This document shows positions 18,717 through 27,396 of a DNA stretch of 64,000 nt, piece after piece (positions within the stretch are counted from its first letter, which is position 1; each line of letters begins with the position of its first letter). The position numbers and the translations under genes are program-made. Source of the DNA: Planctomycetota bacterium (GTDB lineage: Bacteria; Planctomycetota; UBA1135; JADKAF01). Where the stretch lies: NCBI GenBank assembly GCA_016719295.1, contig JADKAF010000001.1, positions 1,364,001 to 1,428,000 on the forward strand. Direction: 5' to 3'. A model generated the notes under the pieces. It did no database searches. It saw nothing but the letters and a program-made list of their open reading frames with translations, and had not been told where the DNA came from.

Positions 18717-20339
18717 CTACGGGAGGATGAGCACCGCAGTTGCGTTGCTCGCCAGGATCCGCGCACCGCTAACGAACACCAGAGCGTGGTGGACCTGCAT
18801 GCCGACGCTGCCGGGAATGCCGGGTGGCAACCGAAACGTCGCCGCGGCTTGACCGAGGGTGTTCAAGAGCCCGGCCGAAGCGCTGAGCAGAGGCGTATTC
18901 GGCGAGAGCAGCGTGAACGTGGTGTAGGAGTCGAAGCTCAACGGCACATCGACGCCGCCAAAAGAGAACCCGGGTGTAGATCCCGAGAGCGACCCCAGGA
19001 CGATGAACGCCTCACCGGCGTAGTAGGACCCGGGGAAGATCGCGAGCGCTTGCGTACCGCCGACGGCGGAAGAGAGGGTCGCCGGAGAGCCCCTGATGCC
19101 CGCTGGCGCCCACGTCGCCACGCGCACGAAATCAGCGCCGGTGGCCAGTGCACCGCCGATGACCAGCTCCGGAACACCGTCCCCTTGAGTGTCTGCTCGA
19201 CCGTCGAACGAAGCGCCGAAGTACTCTTGGTTCACGACCTGGACGCGGTAGGGCGCCAAGACGGAGCGCGCGCGAGGATCGAACAAGCGCACGGACTGGG
19301 TTCCACCGACCAAGATCTCTTCGACGCCATCCCCGTTGAAGTCGCCGGTCGAGGCGAGGTTCGTGCCCAAGTCGGTGCGCGAGTAGATGAGCCTTCCCGT
19401 TCCGCCGGCATAGAAGTCGATCCGGCCGACCCACGTGCCGAAGGCGAGATCGCCGCGCCCGTCGCCGTCGATATCGCCGAGCGCGAGCGCCGTCGCTCCG
19501 AAGCCCTCGCCCGCAGCTTGGCCGCCGAGCGTGCGGAGCAGTGACAGATTGCGACCGGAGTAAATCCAAGCCAGACCGATGAAAGTGCTCGTCGCGTCCG
19601 ACGCTCCGGTGATCAGGTAATCGCGAACGCCGTCGCCGTCGAAGTCGCCGGCGGTTCCCACGGTCCTGCCGAAGTCGACGCGCGGCAAGGGCGACCCCTG
19701 CCCCGAGATCGCGGCTCCTGTGCCACCGGAGAGGATCGTGAAGCGACCGTAATTGGCAGATCGCGTCGGCGATCCGACGATGAGGTCGTCGCGGCCATCG
19801 GAATCGACGTCACCTACGGGCGCGATCGATGAGCCGAACCAATCGGAAGGCGCTCCGCCGTCCCAACGGAAGAGCAGAGCGCCGCTCGCGCCCGAGTACA
19901 GCCACACGGAGCCCTGCCGAGCGCTTACGCTGGAATCCGCGGGCGCGCCCACGGCGAAATCCGACACACCGTCGTTGTCGGCATTGCCAATGCGACGCAC
20001 CACGTGTCCGAAGCGCATATTCGGCGTGGGCGCGACAAGGCGATAGAGCAGCGTCGCGTCGATCCCAGAGTACACCTCCACACAGCCCGTCTCGGCGGCG
20101 CCGGCGACGCGCGCCTCCGGCCGACCGATGGCTAAGTCGTCCGCGCCGTCGCCATTCAGGTCGCCCAAGCTGGCGACCGAAGCTCCGAAGTTCTGAGAGC
20201 AAGGAGCCGTGCCGACGAGCTCGTGGACGATCGTCTGCGAAGGAGCTCCGACTTGCAGGGTGAGCAGCGCGATCAAGACGACCGAGGCGCGCGCTCCATC
20301 GAAAGGGACTCCGGAATAGGCCGGGTGAATCTGAGGCAT
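18717..20339 (-). CDS. Secreted FG-GAP repeat beta-propeller protein with planctomycete-type C-domain
   Basis: 540 residues from the ATG at 20339, which has GAGG about ten bases upstream; a longer frame begins at 20393. A hydrophobic segment near residues 18-32 (ASVVLIALLTLQVGA) is a likely signal peptide. At least five FG-GAP/calcium-loop units follow (DLNGDGADDLAIG, DSDGRDDLIVG, DFDGDGVRDYLI, DIDGDGRGDLAFG, DFNGDGVEEILVG), the integrin-alpha-like seven-bladed fold. The last ~110 residues (GSYYAGEAFIVLGSLSG ... LLNTLGQAAATFRLPPG) are a beta domain common on secreted planctomycete proteins. The protein is probably extracellular or surface-bound; its ligand is unknown. Its nucleotide composition is visibly less GC-rich than that of its neighbours. 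Confidence 0.88.
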   Translation of the reverse strand: MPQIHPAYSGVPFDGARASVVLIALLTLQVGAPSQTIVHELVGTAPCSQNFGASVASLGDLNGDGADDLAIGRPEARVAGAAETGCVEVYSGIDATLLYRLVAPTPNMRFGHVVRRIGNADNDGVSDFAVGAPADSSVSARQGSVWLYSGASGALLFRWDGGAPSDWFGSSIAPVGDVDSDGRDDLIVGSPTRSANYGRFTILSGGTGAAISGQGSPLPRVDFGRTVGTAGDFDGDGVRDYLITGASDATSTFIGLAWIYSGRNLSLLRTLGGQAAGEGFGATALALGDIDGDGRGDLAFGTWVGRIDFYAGGTGRLIYSRTDLGTNLASTGDFNGDGVEEILVGGTQSVRLFDPRARSVLAPYRVQVVNQEYFGASFDGRADTQGDGVPELVIGGALATGADFVRVATWAPAGIRGSPATLSSAVGGTQALAIFPGSYYAGEAFIVLGSLSGSTPGFSFGGVDVPLSFDSYTTFTLLSPNTPLLSASAGLLNTLGQAAATFRLPPGIPGSVGMQVHHALVFVSGARILASNATAVLILP

Positions 20340-20410
20340 GAAAGCACCTCGCGAGTCGCTGGATTCCACCACTTGTAGCGCGGCCCCCGACAAGGGTCAC
20401 TCCGCGCGGC

Positions 20411-21472
20411 TCATCCCTTCGGCCCGCTGGGCGGCTTGTCTCCCGCTGGCTTCGGAGGGTCCGCCTTCGCCGGCTTCTCCCACGGCAGGCGCTGCACGAG
20501 CACCCAAGCGCTCCAGTCCTCCTCGAGCTTGGCGAGATCGATGCCGCGGAACGCGCGCTTCGTCACGTCGTCGACGTTGCCGTCCTTCTCGATCAGCTTG
20601 ATGAACTCGGGGATGACCTTGCGGTACTCCGGGTTCTCGCTGTGCAGGAGGAACTGGCAGAGCGCCCAGCCCTCGGCGTAGCAGACGCCGGGGTTCGCAT
20701 AGTACTCGCGTTGCGAGTAGCCGAGGATCTTCTCGACCGGCACGTGCTTCTTGCGCTTCACGGCGGAGCGGATGACCGGCAAGCGCATCTCGTTCATGCG
20801 CCCGAGCTCCGCGGGGATCTTCTTGCCCGACTGCTCATGCGGCTTCGCCGCGTAGAAGTAGTCGCCCATCCCCTCGTTGATCCAGGACGGCAGCTCGATC
20901 CACGAGGTCACGTACCAATGGAAGAACTGGTGCCAGCCCTCGTGCGCCGCGGCGCCGAGGATGTCCATCTTGGAGCGCGCCTGCATCTGGCGCACCATGC
21001 TCTCCAGGTCCTCGGCGTCACCCGAGGGCGTCTCGGTCACGGGCTCGTCCATCCACTTGCCCGTGTCGTAGCAGACCATCTCGCGATCGACGGGGCTGTA
21101 GTATGCGCCAGCGCCGGGCGGAGCGCCGTACGCGAGGAACTCGCGGTGATCGGCGAAGAGCTTCACCGCGAAGCGCTTGAACGCGCGCCCGCGCGGGAAG
21201 AGCCGCTTGTACACCGTGAGCATCGTCTCCATGTGCTCGGCGAGGCGCTCGGCCTTCTCCGCGCCGGCGTGCGACTGGATCTGATAGTGCTTGCTGGTGT
21301 GCACCACCCAGCTCGGCGGCGCGTCCTTGGGATCCCAGGGACCGCGCTTCAGATCCTTCATCCCCTGCGCGACGGCGCTCTCTCCGAACCCGAGAGCGAG
21401 CACGAGAGCAAGGAGCGCGAGAGCGAATCGAGAGCGCGCGCGGGGCGAGCGCGGGGCGGAGCACGAGATCAT
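20411..21472 (-). CDS. Secreted DUF1570-like zinc metallopeptidase
   Basis: 353 residues with a signal peptide (RFALALLALVLALGFGESAVA, about 15-35). A gluzincin-type active site is visible: HEGWH (HExxH, His177-Glu178-His181), followed by LPSWINEGMGDYF, where Glu200 is a plausible third zinc ligand 19 residues after the second His. The N-terminal part (SKHYQIQSHAGAEKAERLAEHME) matches the start of DUF1570 proteins. The end is a proline/lysine-rich tail. It probably acts in the periplasm or outside; the substrate is unknown. It follows the HDOD gene on the same strand after 285 bases holding a repeat element. Confidence 0.8.
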   Translation of the reverse strand: MISCSAPRSPRARSRFALALLALVLALGFGESAVAQGMKDLKRGPWDPKDAPPSWVVHTSKHYQIQSHAGAEKAERLAEHMETMLTVYKRLFPRGRAFKRFAVKLFADHREFLAYGAPPGAGAYYSPVDREMVCYDTGKWMDEPVTETPSGDAEDLESMVRQMQARSKMDILGAAAHEGWHQFFHWYVTSWIELPSWINEGMGDYFYAAKPHEQSGKKIPAELGRMNEMRLPVIRSAVKRKKHVPVEKILGYSQREYYANPGVCYAEGWALCQFLLHSENPEYRKVIPEFIKLIEKDGNVDDVTKRAFRGIDLAKLEEDWSAWVLVQRLPWEKPAKADPPKPAGDKPPSGPKG

Positions 21473-21602
21473 GGCGGTCCTCGTCGGACGAACGGCTCGG
21501 GCGCAGACGCGGCCAAGCTAGCAGAGTTCGCCGCCGCGCCAAGGCCGCGCGCGTCGCCGCGCCATCGATCCTCGCTGCGCCGCTCGGCCGCTTCGCGACT
21601 TG

Positions 21603-21760
21603 TTGAAGTAGTGCGTCGAGGCGGGGAGCGATGGATCGGGCGTCCTGCCAAGGCGCAGGCTCCAGCGCGGAAGCGGGTGTTTCCCCTAGGTCCCGGCGAC
21701 GAAGAAGGGGTGACCGAGGCGCGTTCTCGAGCCCGAACGACCCCTTTCCACCGGCTGCTA
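21603..21760. repeat. Dispersed intergenic repeat, copy A
   Basis: This stretch aligns over about 130 bases with copy B near 38.9 kb: GAAGtAGTGCgTCGAgGC, TCGGGCGTCCtGCCaAGGCGCAGG, then CCAGCGC, GCGGGTGT, GGGGTGACCGAGGC, GTTCTCGAGCCCGAACGA and CCGGCTGCTA. It fills the gap downstream of the HDOD gene and overlaps that gene's stop codon by three bases. It has no coherent reading frame. Its ends are more diverged than those of copy B. Confidence 0.7.
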
Positions 21761-22606
21761 GGGCAAGCCGCCGCGCCAGGTCCGCGCGAACTCCACGCGC
21801 TCCTCGAGGTGCTGCTCGTACAGGTCCGGTGGGACGTCGAGCAGCAGCATGAGCTCGTTCTCGCGCGTCGCGAGCGCCTGCTCGGCTCCGCCGCTCATCC
21901 AGGCTTCGTCGAAGCGGTCGTGCATGCGGAGCAAACGCTCCAGGGGTTCGACCTCGGTCCAGAGCTCCGGATGGTGGTGCCGCTCGACGGCCGCGGCGAT
22001 GGACTCGGGCAGGCGCCACTGTCGGAGGATCCACGCGCCGTAGGCGGCATGGTCGAGCCCGAAGGCCTCGCGCTCGACCTCGAGCAGGATCGACTCGTCG
22101 CCGCCGCTCGCGTCGAGCACCTCGCCGTAGGCCGACGGGTCCGCGTTCGCGAGGGCGATCTGTCCGACGTCGTGCAGCAGGCCGGTGGCGTACGCTTGCT
22201 CCGGATCCACGTGCCGCGCCTGTGCGAGGGCCGCGAGCTCGCGGCACGAGCTCGCCGTGCGCACGGCGTGGCTCCAGAAGCCCTCGAGGTCGAAGTCGGC
22301 GCTGAGATGAGCGAACGCGCGCGCGAGCCCGGACTCGATCAGCACGTTCCCGATCGCCGAGACCCCCATCACCATCACGGCCTGGCGGATCGAGCAGACC
22401 TCGGAGGCCGGAGCGTAGCGCGCCGAGTTGGCTCCGCGGAGCACGCGGGCGGCGATGGCGGGATCGCACTCGATCACGCGCGCGACATCGGCCGCCGAAG
22501 CCTCTGGCTCGGAGAGCACGGAGCGCAGCCGCTCGAAGAGCGCGGGCACCGGCGGTAGCGCGGATTGTAGGCGCTGAGCGTGGCGGCTGGCGGCGAGGGA
22601 GTTCAT
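21758..22606 (-). CDS. HDOD domain protein
   Basis: 282 residues from the internal ATG at 22606 (MNSLAASRHAQRLQ). The HDOD (HD-related output) fold is evident: LPPVPALFERLRSVLSEPEASAADVARVIECDP (about 17-50), VLRGANSARY, IRQAVMVMGVSAIGNV and the HD-like pair GLLHDVGQIAL with later HHHPELW. HDOD proteins act in cytoplasmic signalling, often with receivers or cyclic-di-GMP circuits, and usually lack phosphohydrolase activity. Here the GLLHDVG motif keeps an HD pair, so residual metal binding is possible. It stands downstream of the M16 pair on the same strand (113-base gap). Confidence 0.88.
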   Translation of the reverse strand: MNSLAASRHAQRLQSALPPVPALFERLRSVLSEPEASAADVARVIECDPAIAARVLRGANSARYAPASEVCSIRQAVMVMGVSAIGNVLIESGLARAFAHLSADFDLEGFWSHAVRTASSCRELAALAQARHVDPEQAYATGLLHDVGQIALANADPSAYGEVLDASGGDESILLEVEREAFGLDHAAYGAWILRQWRLPESIAAAVERHHHPELWTEVEPLERLLRMHDRFDEAWMSGGAEQALATRENELMLLLDVPPDLYEQHLEERVEFARTWRGGLP

Positions 22607-22719
22607 CGCGGAGTGGCTCCGGGGAGAGGCCCGCGGAGGCGCAAGACCTCCGCTCCTCGCGCTCATCGACGAGGTCGCCTCCGCGACTTGAATCCGTCGC
22701 CGCTCCGCACGCTGCCCGC

Positions 22720-24003
22720 TCAGAGCCGAATGGCGTCGATCGGCCCGACCAGCGCGGCCTGCAGCGCGTCGGGATGCAGGCAGCTGCGCGCCGCCTCGAG
22801 GACCTCATCGGCCTGCACCGCGCGCAGGCGTTCGGGGAAGACCTCGACCTCGTCGCTCGGCAAGAGCAGGCGCTCGGCCGAGAGCAGCCAGCGCGCGCGC
22901 TGGGCGTTGCGCTCGAAGCGGAAGGGCCACGAGCCCAGCAAGAAGCTCTTCGCGAGCTCGAGCTCAGCGGCGCTCGGCGGCTCGCGGCGGATCCGCTCGA
23001 ACTCCTCGAGCATCCCGTCGATCGCCTGCTGCACCTTGTCGGGCGAGGTCCCGATGTAGGCTTGGAAGGTGCCCGGCTCGCGCCCGGCGGACGACGCGAT
23101 CGTCGCGTAGACCGAGTAGGCGAGGCCCCACTCGTCGCGCAGCCGCTTCGAGAGCCGATCGGTGAAGCCCGAGCCCGTGCCGAGCACGTGGTCCATCAGC
23201 ATCAGCGCCGGGAAGCGCGGATCGTTGCGCCGCACGCCGAGATGGCCGAGGTAGAGGTTCACCTGCGCGCGATCTTCGCGCTGGATCTCGACGCGACGCG
23301 CGGGCGAGAGCTCGAGCGCCGGATAGTCGGGCAGCGGCAGCGCGTCGGGGTTCTCCCAGGCGCCGAAGGCGCGCGTCAGCGCAGCTTCCAGACCCGGGGC
23401 GTCGAGGAAGCGCCCCGAAGCGACGACGACGCAGCTCGCTGGCGCGAACCACTGGGCGTGGAAGCGCTCCACGTCGTCGAGCGTCGCGAGCGCGAGGCTC
23501 TCCTCGGTGCCATGCGTCGGACGTCCGAAGGGATGGAGCTCGCCGTAGACCATGCGGCGAAAGCGCAGGAGCGCTTGCGTGCGCGGCTCGTCGAGCTCGG
23601 CCTGGATCTCGCCGAGCTGCAAGTCCTGCTGGCGCTCGAAGGCCTCTTCGTCGCAGCTCGGATGCAGGAGCGCATCGGAGAGCACGTCGACGGCGAGCGC
23701 CCAGTCCTCGGCGTTCACCTCGGCCGCGAGCCCGTCGCCATCCGCTTCGAGCGTGCCGCCGACCGCTTCGATGGCGCGCGAGAGCTCCTGCTCGGGAAAG
23801 CGCTCGCTGCCCTCCTCGAGCAAGCGCACGGCAAGCTGCGCGATCCCCGCGCGCTCGGGCGCTTCGCAGCGCGCGCCGGCGTCGATGCTGGCGAGCAGGA
23901 AGAGCTTGCTCGAGTGCGCCTGCTCGGCGAACACCAGGACGACGCCGTTCTCGAGCGGCACGCGCCGATGCGGCAGCCGGAGCTTGGTGGGGTTCGCGCT
24001 CAC
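22720..24003 (-). CDS. M16 peptidase homologue lacking the zinc motif (non-catalytic partner)
   Basis: 427 residues. The start is the GTG at 24003, overlapping the stop of the upstream M16 gene (GTGA). The M16 fold is clear (ENGVVLVFAEQAHS, VGGTLEADGDG, DHVLGTGSGFTDRLSKRLRDEWGLAYSV with the conserved Arg/Tyr region), but where the active subunit has HFLEH this one reads QLAVRLLEEGS, so HxxEH is absent. That is the usual division of labour in heterodimeric M16B proteases: this subunit would help bind substrate. It is probably cytoplasmic, with no signal peptide seen. Confidence 0.88.
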   Translation of the reverse strand: MSANPTKLRLPHRRVPLENGVVLVFAEQAHSSKLFLLASIDAGARCEAPERAGIAQLAVRLLEEGSERFPEQELSRAIEAVGGTLEADGDGLAAEVNAEDWALAVDVLSDALLHPSCDEEAFERQQDLQLGEIQAELDEPRTQALLRFRRMVYGELHPFGRPTHGTEESLALATLDDVERFHAQWFAPASCVVVASGRFLDAPGLEAALTRAFGAWENPDALPLPDYPALELSPARRVEIQREDRAQVNLYLGHLGVRRNDPRFPALMLMDHVLGTGSGFTDRLSKRLRDEWGLAYSVYATIASSAGREPGTFQAYIGTSPDKVQQAIDGMLEEFERIRREPPSAAELELAKSFLLGSWPFRFERNAQRARWLLSAERLLLPSDEVEVFPERLRAVQADEVLEAARSCLHPDALQAALVGPIDAIRL

Positions 24004-25376
24004 GAGCGCACCTCCTGGACCACGTGCTCGCTCGGAGGCGGACCTCCGGAGCCGTCCTCCTCCCACGCGAGCGCCGGCAGCGCGAGCGGCGCGGAGCTCG
24101 GAGCGCGAGCATCGAGGTGGTCCTCCGGATCGCGTCCCACGGGCGCGAGCACGAGCGTGCGCCGCGAGGGCTGGAGCACGGTGCGAGCGACGGCGTGCAC
24201 GTCTTCGATCGTGAGCGCGTCGATGCGCGCCTCTTCGCCCTCGAGCTCGTCGAGGGCATCGAGCGCGGCCAAGCGCCCGATGCGCATCGCGAGCCCCGAG
24301 ACCGATTCCTGCTCATCGCGCAGCTCGGACTTCAGGATCGACTTCGCGCGCGCGAGCTCGGAAGGGCTCACCGGACGCTCGAGGAAGCCCTCGACCTGCT
24401 CGAGCAGCGCCTCCTCGGCGTGCTGTGGATCCGCGTCGTCACGCACCTCGATCCACGCCCAGAACAGACCGTCGTCGCGGCGGAGATCCGCTTCGACGTC
24501 GACGGTCGCGGCGAGCTCCTCGCCCTGCACGAGCGCCTCGTAGAGCCGGCTCGAGCGGCCCCAGCCGAGGATGACCTCGAGCGCCTCGAGCGCCAAGCGC
24601 TCCGGCGCGCGCCAAGGCGCGGCGCGCCAGGCGCACGCGAGGCGCGCGACGTTGGAGTCGCGCTCGATCTCGATGCGGCGCGCGCCGCGCTGCGGCGGCT
24701 CGACGGGCACGGTGCGGCGCTCCACGTGCGGCAACGGCGAGGAGACCTCGCCCAAGGTGCGCCGCACCGCCTCGAAGACGCGCTCGGCCTCGACATCGCC
24801 CACGACCACCGCGATCGCATGATCTGGGCGATAGTGGCGCTCGTACCAGCTGCGCATCCCCGCGACGTCGAGCGCGCGCAGATCATCGGCCCAGCCGATG
24901 ATGGGATGACGGTAGGGATGCAGGCTGAACGCGTGCGAGGCCACCTCGTCCTGCACGTCGTTCCAGGGATCGTCCTTGCCCATGGCCAGCTCTTCGAGCA
25001 CGACCTGCTTCTCGGCCTCGAACTCCGCTGGATCGAGGAGGCAGGCGCGCATGCGATCGGCCTCGATCTCGAGCGCCTGCTCCCAGCGGTCCGCGGCGAA
25101 GTCGAAGAAGTAGGCCGTGTAGTCGTGGCTCGTGAACGCGTTGTTCGAGCCGCCGCCGCTCGCGGTCAAGCGATCGATCTCGCCCTTCGCGAAACGCGCG
25201 GAGCCCTTGAACATCATGTGCTCCAGGAAGTGCGAGAGGCCCGTCTCGCCGAGCCCTTCGTCGCGCGAGCCCACGCGATACCAGACCATGCTGGTCACCA
25301 ACGGATGCGCATGGCGCTCCAGCACGTGCAGCGCGAGTCCGTTCGGGAGTTGCAGGCTCTTCAGTCCGTCCGTCAT
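24000..25376 (-). CDS. M16 zinc peptidase, catalytic subunit
   Basis: 458 residues. The inverse zinc motif HFLEH (His49-Glu52-His53) is in GLSHFLEHMMFKGSARF, with the distal Glu probably in EKQVVLEELAM (about 125-135) and the second-half motif GWGRSSRLYEAL. The family (processing peptidase/pitrilysin B type) degrades or trims small peptides and signal-like segments. It is translationally coupled to the inactive partner downstream. No signal peptide is visible. The gene follows the pseudouridine synthase with a 60-base gap on the same strand. Confidence 0.92.
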   Translation of the reverse strand: MTDGLKSLQLPNGLALHVLERHAHPLVTSMVWYRVGSRDEGLGETGLSHFLEHMMFKGSARFAKGEIDRLTASGGGSNNAFTSHDYTAYFFDFAADRWEQALEIEADRMRACLLDPAEFEAEKQVVLEELAMGKDDPWNDVQDEVASHAFSLHPYRHPIIGWADDLRALDVAGMRSWYERHYRPDHAIAVVVGDVEAERVFEAVRRTLGEVSSPLPHVERRTVPVEPPQRGARRIEIERDSNVARLACAWRAAPWRAPERLALEALEVILGWGRSSRLYEALVQGEELAATVDVEADLRRDDGLFWAWIEVRDDADPQHAEEALLEQVEGFLERPVSPSELARAKSILKSELRDEQESVSGLAMRIGRLAALDALDELEGEEARIDALTIEDVHAVARTVLQPSRRTLVLAPVGRDPEDHLDARAPSSAPLALPALAWEEDGSGGPPPSEHVVQEVRS

Positions 25377-25436
25377 CGAGGATCCGGGGAGAAGTCGTGT
25401 CAGTGCGGAGGCAGCGGTGTCGACGTGCTCGTTCGC

Positions 25437-26444
25437 TCAGCGCGGGCGCCGCGGCGGGCGATCCTTGCCGCGCGGAGGCCGTCCCGCGGTGTCGCCCTTC
25501 TTGGCGGGCTTGCGGCGCTCGCCGTCCGGGCGAGGCGGGCGTGCCGCAGCTTCGGATTGGGGCAGGCCGACGCCGCGGCGCTTGCCCTCGAAGGCGCGGC
25601 GCTTGCGCTCGGCCAGCTCTTGCTTCTGCTTGCGCCGCACGAGTCCCGGCGGCGGAGCGCTCTCGTGAGCGGCGGACTCGAGGAGCTCGCGCACCTCGCT
25701 CTTCCGCAGCGCGCGGTAGCTCCCCCGCTTCAGGCCCGTCGTGGTGAGAGTCCCGATGCGCACGCGCACGAGCGACTTCACCGGATGTCCGAGGCGCGCG
25801 AAGACGCGGCGGATCTCGCGATTGCGCCCCTCGCGCAGCGTCACCAGAAGGTTCGACGCGGTCGCGCCGCGGCGCAGCACCATGATCTTCGCGCCCGCCG
25901 TGCGGCCCTCGGCGAGATGGATGCCCTTCTGCGCGCGCTCGACCGAAGCGCTGTCGATGCTGCCTTGCAGCTTCAGGTGATAGGTCTTCGGCACCTGGTG
26001 GCGCGGATGCGCGATGCGCTGCGCGAAAGCGCCGTCGTTCGTCACGAGGATCAAGCCCTCGCTGTCCTCGTCCAGACGGCCGACGCAGTAGACGCGCTCC
26101 TTCACGCGCGGCTTCAGGAGGTCGATCGCCCGCGGACGGCCGTGCGAGGTGCCGTTCGTGCACACGACGCCCTTCGGCTTGTAGAGCAGGTAGTACACCT
26201 TGGGCTCGAGCGCGAGCACGTCGTCATCGACCTGCACCTCGTCGGACGCGGGATCGACCTTCACGCCGAGATCGCTGACGACGCGGCCGTTCACGCGCAC
26301 GCGACCTTCGCTGATCAGCTGGTCGCAGGCGCGGCGAGAAGCCACCCCGTGATCCGCGATGTACTTGTTCAAGCGCACCTTGGGCAGCGCGTGCTCCTCG
26401 CCCTCGTGCTCGTCCTCGCTCGGCTCTTGCTCACGCTCGATCAT
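25437..26444 (-). CDS. Pseudouridine synthase of the RluB/RsuA family with long basic tail
   Basis: 335 residues from the ATG at 26444, which overlaps the manA stop as ATGA. After an acidic leader there is an S4 RNA-binding domain (VRLNKYIADHGVASRRACDQ, about 23-68) and the catalytic domain with GRLDEDSEGL (Asp125 catalytic), YLLYKPKGVV, KTYHLKLQG and GRNREIRRVFARLGHPV. It isomerises uridine in 16S or 23S rRNA; the family members RsuA, RluB, RluE and RluF cannot be separated by eye. The last ~80 residues are Arg/Lys/Pro-rich (ending RGKDRPPRRPR), probably a disordered RNA-binding extension. Confidence 0.92.
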   Translation of the reverse strand: MIEREQEPSEDEHEGEEHALPKVRLNKYIADHGVASRRACDQLISEGRVRVNGRVVSDLGVKVDPASDEVQVDDDVLALEPKVYYLLYKPKGVVCTNGTSHGRPRAIDLLKPRVKERVYCVGRLDEDSEGLILVTNDGAFAQRIAHPRHQVPKTYHLKLQGSIDSASVERAQKGIHLAEGRTAGAKIMVLRRGATASNLLVTLREGRNREIRRVFARLGHPVKSLVRVRIGTLTTTGLKRGSYRALRKSEVRELLESAAHESAPPPGLVRRKQKQELAERKRRAFEGKRRGVGLPQSEAAARPPRPDGERRKPAKKGDTAGRPPRGKDRPPRRPR

Positions 26445-27394
26445 CGCAGCTCCGTGGGGGTTCCCTCTAGGAAGAGGGCGTCCGGGCCCGCTTCGATGGC
26501 GTAGGTCTCTTGGCAAGCGGGGACGAGCGCCGTGTCCCCGGGGCGCAGCGCCAGCGGCGCACCGCTCGCGCCATGCAGCACGCCGCTCCCGCGCAGCGTG
26601 AGGAACACGCGCGGGACGTCGCCCACCGGACGAGCGCCGTGCCCGCCGCTGTGCAGGGTCATCGCGAAGCGCTCGCAATGCAGGAGCTCGCGGCTCGTGT
26701 TCGGCGCCGGAGCGGCTTGGCGCAGCGGCCCCGGATGAGCTTCGACGCGGGCGACGTCCAGCGCCTGACGCACGTGCAGCGTGCGCCCGACGCGCCCCCA
26801 ATCGTAGAGCCGATAGGTCACATTCGAGTTCTGCTGCACTTCGGCGAGCACGATTCCCGGTCCGATCGAGTGCACGGTTCCAGCAGGCACGAAGATCACG
26901 TCGAGGGGCCGCACCTCGTGCGACGCGAGCAGCTGCTCGACCTCGCTCGTCGCGGCTTTCGCGCGCCACTCGCTCTCGCTCACTCCGGCGCGGAAGCCGG
27001 CGATGACGCGCGCGCCGGGCTCGGCATGCAGGATCAGCCAGGCCTCGGTCTTGCCGGCATCGCCTTCGTGCTCGCGCGCATACGCATCGCCCGGATGCAC
27101 TTGCACGGAGAGAGGCGCCGCCGCGTGGATGAACTTGAAGAGCAGGGGGAAGCGTCCGAAGTCGTTCGGCTTCGCGCGGCCGAGCACCTCCGCTCCGTGC
27201 TGCTCCATCAGCGCGCGCAGCGTCCCGCCGTGCGGCGGCTCCACGGAGGTCATGCCGGCATCGTGATCAGCGAGCTCCCAGGTCTCGCCGATCTTCTTCG
27301 CGGCGGGCAGCGCGATCCCGGGCTCGCGCTCGAGGTCTCGTCCACCCCAAGCGGTCTCGACCGCGACGCGCGTCATCTTGAGCGGAGGCAGCAT
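26441..27394 (-). CDS. manA: Mannose-6-phosphate isomerase, class I
   Basis: 317 residues, the short class I form. It begins MLPPLKMTRVAVETAWGGRD as in family members, with zinc-site motifs QVHPGD (98-103), KTEAW (Glu117) and GTVHSIGPG, then VQQNSNVTYRLYDWGR. It interconverts mannose-6-phosphate and fructose-6-phosphate in the cytoplasm, supplying GDP-mannose or mannose catabolism. The ATG lies two bases after the recN stop and the stop overlaps the next start, so recN-manA-pseudouridine synthase are tightly coupled. Confidence 0.95.
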   Translation of the reverse strand: MLPPLKMTRVAVETAWGGRDLEREPGIALPAAKKIGETWELADHDAGMTSVEPPHGGTLRALMEQHGAEVLGRAKPNDFGRFPLLFKFIHAAAPLSVQVHPGDAYAREHEGDAGKTEAWLILHAEPGARVIAGFRAGVSESEWRAKAATSEVEQLLASHEVRPLDVIFVPAGTVHSIGPGIVLAEVQQNSNVTYRLYDWGRVGRTLHVRQALDVARVEAHPGPLRQAAPAPNTSRELLHCERFAMTLHSGGHGARPVGDVPRVFLTLRGSGVLHGASGAPLALRPGDTALVPACQETYAIEAGPDALFLEGTPTELR

Positions 27395-27396
27395 CT

